Source: Rhodamnia argentea (lineage: Eukaryota; Streptophyta; Magnoliopsida; Myrtales; Myrtaceae). From it: 64,000 nt of DNA. Under the pieces are notes generated by a model. That model was not told the DNA's origin and did no database searches. It saw only the letters and a list, made by a program, of their open reading frames with translations. Made by a program: the position numbers and the translations under genes. The first letter of the stretch is position 1, and each line of letters starts with the position of its first letter. The stretch covers positions 23,345,095-23,409,094 of the forward strand of contig NC_063160.1 in NCBI RefSeq assembly GCF_020921035.1. Direction: 5' to 3'. Positions 45,264-57,380 of this stretch are shown here, in pieces.

Positions 45264-45365
45264 TCTACCTCTCTGTAGAGCGTGGGAACTGAACCTCACA
45301 CTTATGATACTGGCATCTCCACCCCTCGATCTCTTTACCGGTAGAGCCGCATGCCTATTGGCGTT
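45264..45365 (-). mobile_element. tRNA-like SINE fragment
   Basis: On the minus strand an A-box-like sequence (CGGCTCTACCGG, about 45339-45350) precedes a B-box-like GGTTCAGTTCCC (about 45283-45294). It lacks a folded cloverleaf, and the 3' tail is not clear. Confidence 0.4.
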
Positions 45366-45619
45366 GAAAAAATGATTGGCAAAGAACGGTTATCGACTCT
45401 TGATATTGCTGTTGGGCCTCATGCAACGTCCTGGGCCTCGTCATTTCATGCCGTAGCTGGCCCGTTTCTTTGATGAAAAGGATCGGCCAGCCCCGTCACA
45501 TTTGTTTTGTGTTTATTACCGATGGTTGTGTTTTGTTCCATCCCCGTTTTACAAGAATTTTCGCTTTTAATTTTATTCAAGCGTGCATTAAGGGCGATGT
45601 CCTTAACTCGGGAGAAAGT

Positions 45620-45800
45620 ACAAAAAAAAAAAAAAAGTTTCAAACCTATTGTATTGGTATCAATTCAATTATAAACTTTTTTAATTAGACCAATTTAGTC
45701 CTGAATAATTTCATAATTTTCTAATTTAATTCATCGGACCAATTTTGGCTTGAAATTGCTGACGTGAACGTCATCCACCCTACGTGACACGACCGGTGTG
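45620..45800. mobile_element. Half of a Mutator-like element
   Basis: The arm caaacctattgtattggtat, then aatttagtcctgaataattt and ttgctgacgtgaacgtcat, matches the left arm of the 52957 element. No opposite arm is present downstream, so this is a truncated copy. Confidence 0.6.
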
Positions 45801-47879
45801 GATTACCCAGCCGTAAAAGCCGTAAAGGAAATGTTTGATGCTTCTTGGGGCTTCTTTGGCGACCGTGAAGTCACCGGATGAATTGCCGAGTAGATAGATC
45901 AGATTCGGACGCGGCTGTTGCTCTACGGCGATACAAACTCGATCCGCTCTTAGCCACCCCGAGGCACCATAGCATGTTGGGAATAAGGGGGGACATACTG
46001 GACATAACCACTCCCGGAATTTTTCCCTCTGATTAAGATAATTTGAGAAGTTTTGATTTTTTTATGATCAAAAGAGGAAATGTTGAAGTGGATATTTTTA
46101 ATAATACTTCAATAATTTATTGAGTTTCATATTTTTTTATTTATTTCTTACGAAGAAATAATAATATAATTAAAAATTCATAATTTTTTTAAAAAAATTA
46201 TAAAAATTGTCAACTTTAACGTTAACGTTAACTGTGCCACTTAAGCATGCCGGTGTCCATGTTTCCAGTCCGAAGATATTTCCCTTGATTTTAAAACTTT
46301 TTTGGTATTTTTTCACCTCGAGACCCATCTTTGGCGGGAAATGACTTCGAGGGAAATGACTTTTTTGGTACTTTCCCTCCTTATCGAATGTGTCCGAAGT
46401 CATTTCCCTCGATTCCTATTGGTTATTTATGTTTGTATTCGCTGAAAAAGACTATCATTACCATACATGAATCACGAGGGATCTGATAATTATAAGGAAG
46501 CAACAACAAGAACAGCAACGTGGGAAGCATGGGGATTTTAATGTTCTTCTTCCGTGGAATTTATCAGTATCAATCCTTTGTTTAAGTTGTTGTTGGGTTC
46601 TTCTGTTCATGAACTTGTCGGGTCAAGAAAGAACACGGGACACTTGCGTCGCAGTTTCTCGATTCTGGCCGGCGAAGAGGTGCCAACTCAGGCAGCATTC
46701 ATCTCCCTCCTCGTTTCACGCTCATTCATGGACAGTTTGATGGCGTGTTGAGTTTCACATTTAGTATCAAATCACCATAATCTATTTCATCTACTCGACC
46801 GAGATGGGGATGCATCACTTTCGCCCCCGTTTTCAGATTCTACTATATGACAGGAGAGTTTTCGGCCTTAGTTGGTGGTTCGTCCTAACTAAATCGATGA
46901 TACGAGGAAGCACACGACATCATTTCAGGTCCCATTTGTCTCTATTATGACGACGACTTCGTATCAAGAAACAGATGTCCCTGCATTGAACATGAAGTGG
47001 GTTCGAGTTTCAAGTACTTTTTAAGCTTATTCTGAACGCGTAAACTGGCAATTGATGCTTTTGGACGAACCCCATGTTCCTGATAGTTCATTGAATGAGA
47101 GACTTCATTGTCCTAAAGTCAAGATTGGATCTTTTTTGTATTCCATATGAGTCATGTCAATATCGTCCAACTTATTAAACTCTTCCGAAGGTGGGAGTCA
47201 TTTGGGCCTTTTTCTCTGTCTCGGAATCCCGTCCTAACTAAGGATTCTTGTGGTTCCGGGGGATCCAGCTGCGGGAGAACAAGGAACGGAGAGCTTTCGT
47301 CACTTTACTAGTTCTGCATGTCTTCTCAATCTGGTTGTTCCCTCTTCCAAGTAAATCCATTGATGGAACATTTCACACAAGCATGAGAACTTGGTAAAAG
47401 CATCTCTTGTTCTTCTGCTCATCACAAACCGCCTCCAGTAGCAACAAGATGGCAGAATTGAATGCCAAGGAATCTCCTGCCATAAAGAAAAAAACATGTC
47501 TTATCTTGTCTTAAACAAACCAACCCAATAAGAGAGGGCTTTGGTCTGCAAAGATGATGGACACACACACACAAAGTGAAGATTGTCAATGAGAACAGAC
47601 CCCGCATCTGGTTCGTCTTTACTGTTACACATTAGGACACTTGTCGAACCAAAAGGCGGTACCCGAAATTGTTATCAATAATCTCTTGGAGCCATTGCCA
47701 TTTCTTTAATATGCTTTGCCATTCAATCATCTTTCACCCCACTTGAGGAACATCCTGGTTTTTTAATGCTATGGTGATCTGTCAGAATCTTTCCCCGTTT
47801 GGACTATAAATGGTTTCGCAAGCTCTGGCCTGATTTTTCGAACTCGAGTGCAGCGCTTGAAGCATCGGACCCCCGAATA
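45801..47879. other. Intergenic and MYB upstream region
   Basis: No gene recognised. Short local repeats of gggaaatgac and ttttttggta occur at 46270-46400. The last kilobase is the MYB promoter side. An ATG at 47799, in frame with the MYB start, lies about 80 bases upstream. Confidence 0.45.
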
Positions 47880-48954
47880 ATGGGAAGGCAACCCTGTTGC
47901 GACAAGGTCGGGCTGAAGCGCGGTCCGTGGACTATCGAGGAAGACCATAGGCTCATGAGCTTCATCATGAATAATGGCATCCATTGCTGGAGGACGATTC
48001 CCAAACTCGCAGGTTCATTTTAGTCTCTCCCCAGAAATTTTTGTGAGAATCGGATAATCGAAATAGACACTGATTGGATGGTGCGATGAGTTATTATAGG
48101 TTTGCTGAGATGCGGCAAGAGTTGCAGATTGAGATGGATCAATTACTTGAGGCCTGATGTTAAGCGAGGCGGTTTCACCGACGCAGAGGAAGATCAAATC
48201 ATTCAACTCCATTCGCGTCTCGGTAACAGGTCAGTAATATAACATCCAGTCATGCTAGAGCTACAAATCAAAATTCGTCGTCTGAAATGAGTCATGCTTT
48301 GTAAATATGCACTGCAGTTACTGTTGCATTGTCCAGCAAGCAAGCTCTTGTATTGTTATCAAATCCTGAAAAGGATCGGAACTTCCTGTTTGCGGTTACA
48401 GATGGTCCAAGATTGCTTCGCATTTTCCGGGTCGCACTGACAACGAGATCAAGAACCATTGGAACACCAGAATCAAGAAGAAGCTGAAGCTTCTCGGGCT
48501 AGACCCGGTGACCCACCAGCCAACTCAGGAAGACGAGAACAATGCAAAAGAGATCGTGAACGACGCGGACATGGACCCGAATTCAACTACAGAAGAAAGC
48601 TTGTGCAGTGACGATAAACCTGCGGCATTAGAGGCTGATCAACACAAGGTGGAGGCCTTTTCAATGGAGGACGACATGGGGCTAATGACATTCGAAGAAA
48701 CTGCCGACCTGCTCGAGAATTTCAAGTTGTTGTCCGGAAGCTTCGGCGAAGATCAAGAAGGGTCATGGAGGAATCACCAAGAAACGAACACACCAGTCTC
48801 TCAGAGGTCATCATCTTCTGCGGAAGATTCTCATCCGCTTCAGCAACGTCAGCAGCAGCAATGGGTCGATGGTGCGGAGCCTCTAATGTCCTGGGACGGG
48901 CTTGATTACTTAGAACAAGAGCTTTTCTTCTGGGAAAATGGACAGTTACTATGA
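47880..48954 (+). CDS. R2R3-MYB transcription factor
   Basis: This is a nuclear DNA-binding regulator. Three exons, 47880-48012, 48100-48229 and 48402-48954, fit the classic R2R3-MYB splice positions (inside R2 and inside R3) and give 271 residues. It opens [18 protein letters not shown]2 carries [21 protein letters not shown]3 carries [20 protein letters not shown] and [20 protein letters not shown]. The tail is acidic and Gln/Ser-rich, ending [14 protein letters not shown], which could be an activation region. The repeats are near the group with [15 protein letters not shown] (MYB20/43/85/40 and relatives), several of which control lignin or phenylpropanoid genes, but the subgroup is not certain. 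An in-frame ATG at 47799 would add 27 residues; MGRQPCC is the universal family start and was preferred. Confidence 0.94.
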
Positions 48955-49950
48955 ACGAACATGCACGAACACTTTTTCTCTTTCTGCTATGTGAACTTCG
49001 TAATCACCCAAGTAATTCTATCGTGTAAGATCGGATCACGTATTGATTATGACAGCTGCTGAGTCTCCTTTTCACTTCATCACTGCTTCTCCATGTCGTG
49101 ATCCTCTCTTTGTGCTCGATTTTTAATAAAAAGTGTGCTTCAAGCACTCGTCACACTTTGAAAATGAACAAATCCGTCTTGTTGATTTGCAAGAGTAGTA
49201 ACAGTTGTAACTTGCACATGCATGCTCTGCTCTTTTCTGCATTCACTGCGCCAAATCCGTTCAATCCCATGCGTCCAAGACTCATATGCCGAACTACGCA
49301 GATAAACATATACAAATAAAAAAAGATGACTAATACAAGTTCTCTTCGAATTAACAAGGAAAAACTAGACTAGATATGTAGCAATCGTCCGATCAGATTG
49401 AATCCACCTCCACCTTGAAGAAACAAGCCCCCTAACTAGAAGGCCAAACAATTCACGAAACACTACGTCCTATACCTAAAACGGTCTCCGTCATGAAATG
49501 TTTTCGATCGGCTTCTTCGCAAGATTCGCACTGGTATCGTGAGGACTCAAGCATCCTGCAAACGAGTTGAAGTAAAAGGTGTGACAAGTCGTGAAAAAAT
49601 ACGTCGAGAGTCCACATCTTCACGATCGAAGGATGACTTGGATTTGTCAACCACTAAACCCCGTCATAGTATATGCGGCCGACGAGCGACTACGTAGATT
49701 CCTTCGACCATACACGCTTTGCTCGGTTGGAGATTTGGAGCCGAAACAGCAGGAGGAGCAGGTCGTGCCAAGCACTTAGAAAAATTCGAAGCCGCTCCTT
49801 TCTGAAACCCAAACGTTTAATTCGTTCCTATTATCACCTCCGTTCATGCACCTAACCCTAGACAGGTACGTAGCGTCTCCAGTGATTTGGCAATGATCCA
49901 TCACCCCCGAAACCCTTGCAATCAATCAGATTGAATGTGCAGATTAGCAA
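48955..49950. other. MYB 3' flank and intergenic DNA
   Basis: Probable MYB 3' UTR followed by unannotated sequence. No coding or repeat structure was recognised. Confidence 0.45.
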
Positions 49951-50419
49951 ACATAACACGGGGAAAAATACCAAAAAAGTGATAAATATGTTGCGTTAGT
50001 ATCAATTCAATCGTAAATCTTTTAATTTTAGCAATTTATTTTTAAAATATTTTTATATTTGTGCCAATTCAATCCATCCGATTAATTTAAGTTAGAAATC
50101 GATGACATGGATGTCGACCATTTTACGTGGCAGGCTAACATGGATAGCCACCGGCAAAAGAAAAGGGAAACACAAAAAAAGGAAAAGCAGTTTTAAAAAA
50201 TTATCAAAAAAATTTCCATATTCGGTGCCGGCCGTGCTACATGGGACGACCGGCATCCACGTCATCAATTTCCCGACCTAAATCGATCTGATGGACTGAA
50301 TTGACACCAATGTGAAAAAAATTGTAGAATTGACTTAGTCCAATTGAAGGGTTCATGACTAAATCGACACCGATGCAATAAGTTTAAGACATACCCTGTA
50401 CTTTTTCCTGACATAACAC
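49951..50419. mobile_element. Mutator-like non-autonomous element with perfect 9-bp target duplication
   Basis: The body 49960-50410 (451 bp) begins ggggaaaaatacc and ends tactttttcctg, whose reverse complement is CAGGAAAAAGTA; the arms stay similar for more than 50 bases (for example gtatcaattcaatc against gtgtcgatttagtc). A perfect direct repeat acataacac sits at 49951-49959 and 50411-50419. A 9-bp duplication plus long inverted arms identifies a Mutator-superfamily MITE. No transposase. Confidence 0.87.
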
Positions 50420-51619
50420 CAAACAGTTGGTGCACTAGTACGCCATTGTTCCGCAACTGGTCCGGTTCAGATTGTTTAAGGGAGAGCCAGGGGTTGCACG
50501 TGGAGAAAGAAAAGTTTAGGGCAACGATTTCGATAGTTAATAAGACGTTCTAACGAATCCCCGGCTTGATTGGAGACAAGAAGAAGATAGAAGGAAGAGG
50601 TCGAGGTCGAGGTCGGTGAGCTGTTTCAGAATATTCTCGACATTTTTCCAAGTTTCCCCGCGGGCTTTCGAGTCCATCTTGATGCGACTGTTTAAGCAAA
50701 ATCTTCCGGTTGGTACCCGGCTAATCACATATGTGCAGCTTCCGGCTCATTTCCTATGTGCACTGCATATTAAGTATGTATGAATTAATCATAATCAAAC
50801 CTGACCCTCTTTAATTAGCTTAATGGTTTTTCTCGTGGCATTATTTTTCATTTATTTATTTTTTTTGTGTGCCTTTTTTCCTTTTGTTATTAGGAAATCA
50901 TGATTGGGTGGGTTTTTTTTTCAAATTGAGCTATCTTTGTTGTTACTTTCATTTGGCTCCATACTGTTACAACTTCTAGATTTTGTAGAATCATGCGTAA
51001 TGGTCCCTTTCGATGAACAATCGGCCGAGTACACACGGACGTCGGGACTCTATTTGTTTCGCGAAAGATGAATAATTTGAAAAATACTCTCCAAAAAATG
51101 ATCTCTCGTATCGCGTGAAATTTTTAGTCAATGAAAACTGTTTTCATTATGGACGACAATTTGTGCCTGGGCATCTATAGAGGGTCATGTATGGAAACCA
51201 TTTGTCTTTGGCGAAATAAACGTAGCCTGAAATATGCTTTTTTTATTTGATGTGTTATGGGTTTTGTTTTGTGTCGGTGTCAATTGTTAAGGTGATTATT
51301 AACCGTGATTTTGATAGAACGAAGACTTGATAAAATCAAGTCAAGCATGCAATTAATTTAAAACACCCATGTGATTGTAATCTACCAGATGAAGAATGGT
51401 GGCGATTAGATTAGCCCAATCCTACAGTTCAGGACACTTGCATGTCAACTGGTGTACAAAGCTGACCCTAATCATGATTATCTCAATGGTTGTTCTGGCT
51501 CTTTCCTAAACCAAGCAAGAGCCAATCCTAAACCATCAGCTCTGCTGTGATCGTGACAGTTAAGATGATTGTCAAGTTGCCAACTGTCAATCAAGAAAGT
51601 GGTCCTAGAATAAGAAAGA
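50420..51619. other. Intergenic, no gene recognised
   Basis: No gene recognised. A short minus-strand open frame at 50537-50728 has no family resemblance. Confidence 0.45.
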
Positions 51620-52934
51620 TAAGGCTCGTTTGGTAACTGATTTATTTCTTTATTTTTGTGTCCTTTTATTTTCGAAAATAAAACAAGAATATAAATCTAT
51701 TTGTGTACATCAATTAATTTTTTTTTATAACCCGGAATAGATCAGTGGTAAAAAAATAGATTTGGAACAAGAACAAGAAGTAAAAAAATCTACTTTTTTG
51801 TTCCCAAAAAGAAAAACAAAAACAAGGTCATTTTACGTAAACAAGATTAGCTTAACCTAATGCGACTGGTCACTGGCCGACGACCACCGACGGGCAACTA
51901 GCAAGATTTTGGTAGAGAAAAAGGAAAGAAAGAAACAAAATAAAAATTTGAAAAATTAAAAATTAAAAATTAAAATAATTAAAAAAATGACTCGTTTATG
52001 ACTCACTTAAACTTATTAGATAACTAACTCGTTTATGATACATTTAAAACTCATTTAAGACAAATTAACTTGATAATTGATCCATTTATGACTCACTTAA
52101 GCTTTTTTTTTTTTTTAACTCAAGGAAATTCATTTTTGACCCACATCATTAAATATAGGCTATAGGCCATTTTTCCACATCTACTCACCCCCCCTCGAGT
52201 GAGGATCGCCCTTGTTAGTCTGCACATGAAGTGGTTGGGACATCCCAATTTTCACACGTGATTTGACTAAAATCACTTAATTGTTTTGATGAATCTCCGA
52301 TCCAAATTGTCATCTTCGTCTTCTTACAGAAAAATGTGAGTTAATGTCAACTATGATTGATGTTAGCTCTATTGATCTGTTAGAGTTGTGCTTGCTACTC
52401 TCTATTGCAATGAAGAATAAATACGCTTGCTGTTCTCCAAATTAATCTTGCTGGAGTCCTGAGTTTAGCTCATTGCTCTCTTACATGTCTATATAACTGC
52501 TTACACTACCATTTTTTGTTTTGTTATTTGTAATAGGGCAGGCATATCATCCTGTACCAAGAGTGAACTTGTCATGCTTAAATTGTCTTCCCTTAAGGTT
52601 CTATTGGAGACATCCTTTAAGATCATATGCAATTATTTTTTCTGAGGCCATCTTAGGATAACTTGATCGGTTAAGTCCTTACAAAAGTCTAGTTTTATCC
52701 AAACATGGATTATGGAGTCTCTACTAACGTTTTTATAATTAAATGATGAGAATAGAAATTTTAGGGTCATATCGGGCGCATTTCTGTTCTTTTTTCTATT
52801 CCGATAATAAAAATTTTGTGTAGATACCAAACGTGTTATTGTGCTAAGAAACTAGTATAGGGAGTAGAAGTAGAAAAAACAATTTCCGAACATAAATTGT
52901 TATCGAGAACAAAAATATTACCAAACGTACCTTA
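51620..52934. mobile_element. PIF/Harbinger-like (Tourist-type) non-autonomous element
   Basis: The body 51623-52931 (1309 bp) starts GGCTCGTTTGGTAA and its reverse-complemented right end is GGTACGTTTGGTAA, 12 of 14 matching. Flanking trinucleotides are TAA (left) and TTA (right), one base apart, fitting the TWA target of PIF/Harbinger elements. The interior has AT-rich filler, a repeated gactcacttaa/gacacattta phrase at 51980-52100 and a short GC-rich patch (ggccgacgaccaccgacggg, about 51872-51891). It has no transposase frame. Confidence 0.6.
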
Positions 52935-52947
52935 AGTGGACAATCTT

Positions 52948-53514
52948 CATTGACTTGGGGAAAATACCAAAAAAATCATAAATCTATTGTATTGGTACCA
53001 ATTTAGTCACAAACCTTTTTAATTAAGTCAATATAGTCCTAAACCTTTTCACATTGACATTAATTCAATCAATATGGCCAATTTAGACTGGAAATCACTT
53101 ACATGGACGTTATCCGTCCTATGTGACAAAAAGCTAATTTTAACATTTTTATATTGCTTAATAATATTTATTAGGTTTTTATTTTTATTTTATTTTTCCT
53201 TTTCCTTTTGTTGGTGACCCATTCCTGGCCATTAGCCATAGGTGAAGGTCCGCCTCGCTAGCCCTCACCCTCGCATAGGTTAAAAAAGAGAAAGCGAAAA
53301 AATAAAAATAAAAATCCACGTCGGCGCCGATCGTGCAACGTAGGATGACCAACATCTACGTCAGTAATTTAGAACATAAATTGACAAGATGGATTGAATT
53401 GGTACCACTATACGGGGGTTAAAACTAAATTACATCAAATTAAAAGATTTATGACTGAATTTATATCAATACAATAAGTTTACGACTTTTTTAATACTTT
53501 TCCCTCGTTAACTT
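52948..53514. mobile_element. Mutator-like non-autonomous element, degenerate 9-bp duplication
   Basis: The body 52957-53505 opens ggggaaaataccaaaaaaat and closes aatacttttccct; the arms pair for about 200 bases (cattaattcaatc against ggattgaattg, for example). Flanks cattgactt (52948-52956) and cgttaactt (53506-53514) agree at 7 of 9 bases. It is the same family as 49960-50410. A GC-rich core with cctcgctagccctcaccctc lies at about 53210-53280. Confidence 0.75.
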
Positions 53515-53895
53515 CCTTTCTCGTACTGTTATGACTACATAGTTGATGGCTGATGCAAATAATTTGACGTCGAGGTGCGTAATTAGCTTTCGATACGAAT
53601 GACATGATCGTAATTAGCTCTTGATAAGCATTGATCACTCGCGTCGAGGCTATGTCATTTTCGTTGATACGTCTTGCGATAACGACGCCTAACAGGAGGA
53701 TTGATGTTCCACTCGGTCCTAGTGCATCTAATTTTCCGACAAATGCAGTGCAATATGATGGGAGCATGACCGGTTCTTGAAACTGGGCATTATTTCATTC
53801 GTTCGACGACATTACACTATGTGGTGAGATACAACAAGGTCGAGGATGATCCGATCCACCTGTGGATTAAATTCGATTATTTTACTTTCCCGAAG

Positions 53896-54464
53896 ATGGC
53901 TTATAAAAAAAGTTAGGAAAATTTTCAAATAAAGATTCGAAGTGCCATCATTTTATTAAATAGTGGCTTGAAGCGGATCTTGTTTCAAATAAAGACACGA
54001 TAGTGTCCTTATTGTTTTAAAGAAGACCTTGATCAAGAGCATTTTCGCCATTTGTTTTATTTATTTATTCTATTTTTCATTTTTTTTTCTTTGTTGTAGT
54101 CAACGAGAGTCCGACGACCATCGACGACCACTGGGTGAGGGCCGGCTTGCTAGCCTGCTAACAAGGGCTCCCCTAGCGCCAGCAAGGGCGGCCTCACTCG
54201 ACAGCCACAAGAGAGGGACGGCCTGGCTTCACCCTCTTTAGTGGTTGGCCATTGCTTGAGACAGACCATCAACAAAAATTAAGGGAAAAAGACAAACGGA
54301 AAAAAAGGTAAATGGCAGAAATAAGGACACTTCATGCACTTTTTTTGCAACAATGAGATACTTGAGATCCTTATTTGAAACAAGATTCACTTCCAGCCTT
54401 AGTTGAGAAAATGAGAACATTTCAGACTCTGATTTGAAATTTTTTCCAAAAAGCTATGGCCTTT
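53896..54464. mobile_element. Mutator-like non-autonomous element with GC-rich core
   Basis: The body 53905-54455 has inverted ends (aggaaaattttcaaataaag against ggaaaaaatttcaaatcaga) and inner arms with cttgtttcaaataa on both strands. Flanks atggcttat (53896-53904) and atggccttt (54456-54464) agree at 7 of 9. The core at 54098-54240 is GC-rich (ctagcctgctaacaagggct, then ccagcaagggcggcctcac). Confidence 0.7.
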
Positions 54465-54941
54465 TCAGCTATAATTTTAGCCGTTAGTAAATACATTTAC
54501 TGTTATTCACCAACAGCATAGGCCTTTACTGCTGTGAAACGAGCCTACATGATAACTTGATTGGTCAGTGGATCTGCTCTGTTCATGGGCCTGGGCCTTC
54601 TGTTGGGCCCCCGGTCCCGAACATGTGAGAACCCGGCCCATTCAATGTTTTCGTCTGGTTCAACCTGATCCGGCTCGTTCGGTTTGGCCAGGCCACCAGG
54701 ATGTGTTCACCTGTGACCGAAGCAGTGTTCACTGTTCGGCGTTCAGCTACACTGATTCTTGGCCCCTCCGATCGAATTTCGTCGTCGGGTCGTCTGTAAT
54801 TTGAAGCTGTTTCAGTTTTAAGCTCACTAATGTCGGAATCTTTCATGCGCTGCGCGGACACCGACAGCGTAGAAGCCGAACGATGACCATGGACTTCGAA
54901 GCGTGAAACTTTTGAAAGAGTCGCAATCGAGGAAAAGCAGG

Positions 54942-57380
54942 ATGACAGCCCTGCAGCGAGCGGTTAAATCCATCCACACAGCCGTCGGTGCCCCACGCCT
55001 CTCTAAATTCTCTCTCCACGCTCCGAAATGTGTAAGCTTTTTTGCTCACGCGTGCTCTCGGAATCTCGTTATTCTTGATCTCGTGTTCTTGGTTTTGAGT
55101 ATGTCATCTGATTGTTCCGGTTCCATAGCTCTTGGGTCGATTCCATTGCGTGGTAGAGATGGGTTTGAGTTCATCCTGTGTATTTGACAGAAGCGTAAAT
55201 GCATTAGGATGTGAATGTTGGTCGAGTGCATATTTTATGTAGGGACCTTGATTTTCAAGGCGGAATCTTGTGAATTGAACAGTTGGTGGATTGGTGAACG
55301 CTTCAGAACCTTATTAAGATCAGTGGGTTGCTCAAGTCATTGTCCTTCTTGGAGAGCACAAGTTAGATAATCTTGGGTCGCCCGTACTTGTATCATAAGG
55401 GAAGACGTCAAAACTATGATAGGTTGGTGCCACATCAAGTAAAGAGTGATAAGTAGTGAGCTATCATAATTTTATTTCCCAGGAAGTTGTGGATTAGGTT
55501 GTCTCTGCTGAATGATGGATATTTAGCATTTGAAGCATGGTTTTAGTGTTCATAAACTTCTCTAGGTGTTTCTGTGGAACAAAAAGATAGAGATTTGCTA
55601 AGCTTTTATTGCTAGACAAATTTCATAGAAACCTGGACCGCAAGCTATCAGTAATCTGCCACATATGGTTCAGTAGTGAGTGTTCTTTTTCCTGTTACCC
55701 CTGTATCGTACGCTTCGCCTTTTCGTAAAGTGTTGCACAACAATGCACAAGCAGCTAAAGTTCATATGTTGACTGATAGTGGAGGAATGATAAAAATGCA
55801 TCCTATCAAGCTACTTATTGCGTCACATCACTTGCTTAAACAAATTTTTTGTAGCGTGTTTTCACTTCAAATACACTTTTGCTATTTCAGGTGGAGGTGG
55901 AATTCACCAATGGTAGCACATTTAGGTTGTCTGCTGAGTTCCTCAGAATTTGCAGTCCTGCTGCAGATGGCAAGATGAGGTCTATAGGTGGTGAAAAGGT
56001 TGACATTCAAGATATATGCATTAATCTCTTGTGTATTCAGAAATGCAAGGACCTACTTTCCTTTACAAAAAGAGAAAAAGAATTTTACACGCATTCTCTT
56101 AACATGTGAAACTTTTTTTTTGCTTGGCATGTGAAGGGTTACTGCAAAATTAAAATGAACAACTTAGCCATATCTCCTCTATGATAGTTGTTCGTCTCGT
56201 AGCCTCAGTTTGTGTTCACATTTGTGGGATCAAATTAACTTCATCACGAAGACCAGAATGATGGATTCAAATATTCTTTCTTGTGGATCCGATAAATTTA
56301 TCGATAAATATTACTGTCGCTTTACTTGGCAGATGCTAATATTGGAATAAGTTCTACCGTTCAGTCTGTTCTCTGTTCAGATATGCGTTTTGAAGAATTG
56401 AACTTGATGGAAAAAGGCGATCCTGTGTTGCTTGCACTTTTCTTAATAAAAAAAACGAAAGTGCTGCTCTGGAGTCGACAGGAACTTGTTCCAACAATAA
56501 GAGACAAGTCTCTATCAACTGAGTTAACTGAACCAAATCTATTCTTCTCCTAAGATCATCTCAGAATTTGGAAATTCCTGACCCTTTGGATAAATGGTTT
56601 CTTCATTTTTAGATTCTAGGCGTTTCCTGGGCCACCAATTCCTAAGTTGGCGCTCATGTTAATGGGAAAAGTATGAAAGGCTCTGATAATGATAGTTTAG
56701 CTGATATAACTATATCCTGGGTTATAACCCGTATTCAAGGATGGATTTAGTGGGAAGAAGGGTTTTTACCACTATGCTAAGTGATGCACACACCTTTAGA
56801 CTGCAGCAAAGTAGTGAGTCTTTGCAACCTAGGCATAATGAGTTGCTAATTTCAGTTAACTTTGAATTGATTTTCTTTACATATGTTCTATTATACCAAA
56901 TAGGAAATTGGCTATCCTATTTTTCTTTGATTCCATCATTTCATATAACGTGTTACCTCTTGAGTCTCATAATTGATGTTATTCTTACGTGGCCAAAAAA
57001 ATGCCTGTTGATGTTTATGCTCCAATATCATTTGGCTCAAACAGTTCACGTTCCTCATCAGGTAATATTTGGACGTCGTCATGTTGGAATTATGAAAGTT
57101 GAACCTATAGGAAACTACGGGGTGAGGTAATTTCAAGATGGTACCTCAAAATAAAAAATAAAAAAAATGTTACAGCTTGAATGCTTTGTGATTTTCCTAC
57201 TAAGCTCACATTCTGTAATCTTAATGATGCAGGATAATTTTTGATGACTTGCATAAAACTGGGATCTATACATGGGACTATTTTTATCATCTTGGAAGCA
57301 ACAAATTTGCTCTCATGAGGGAATACATTAATACACTGAAGAAGCATGGACTTAGCCGGGATCCTTCCAGAAGAAAATGA
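54942..57380 (+). CDS. DUF971 domain protein, probably mitochondrial
   Basis: Small protein with the DUF971 fold, the same domain found at the N-terminus of gamma-butyrobetaine hydroxylase. Its function in plants is not established. Four exons, 54942-55031, 55891-55998, 57062-57126 and 57233-57380, fit in phase to give 136 residues. The first exon is basic, with Ser and Leu but no acidic residues (MTALQRAVKSIHTAVGAPRL), as in a mitochondrial presequence. The domain follows: FTNGSTFRLSAEFLRICSPA, GRRHVGIMKVEPIGNYGVR, then FDDLHKTGIYTWDYFYHLG and a basic end HGLSRDPSRRK. The ATG at 54942 is the first in the conserved frame. The similar Arabidopsis protein is, from memory, encoded near At3g27340. 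Confidence 0.87.
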
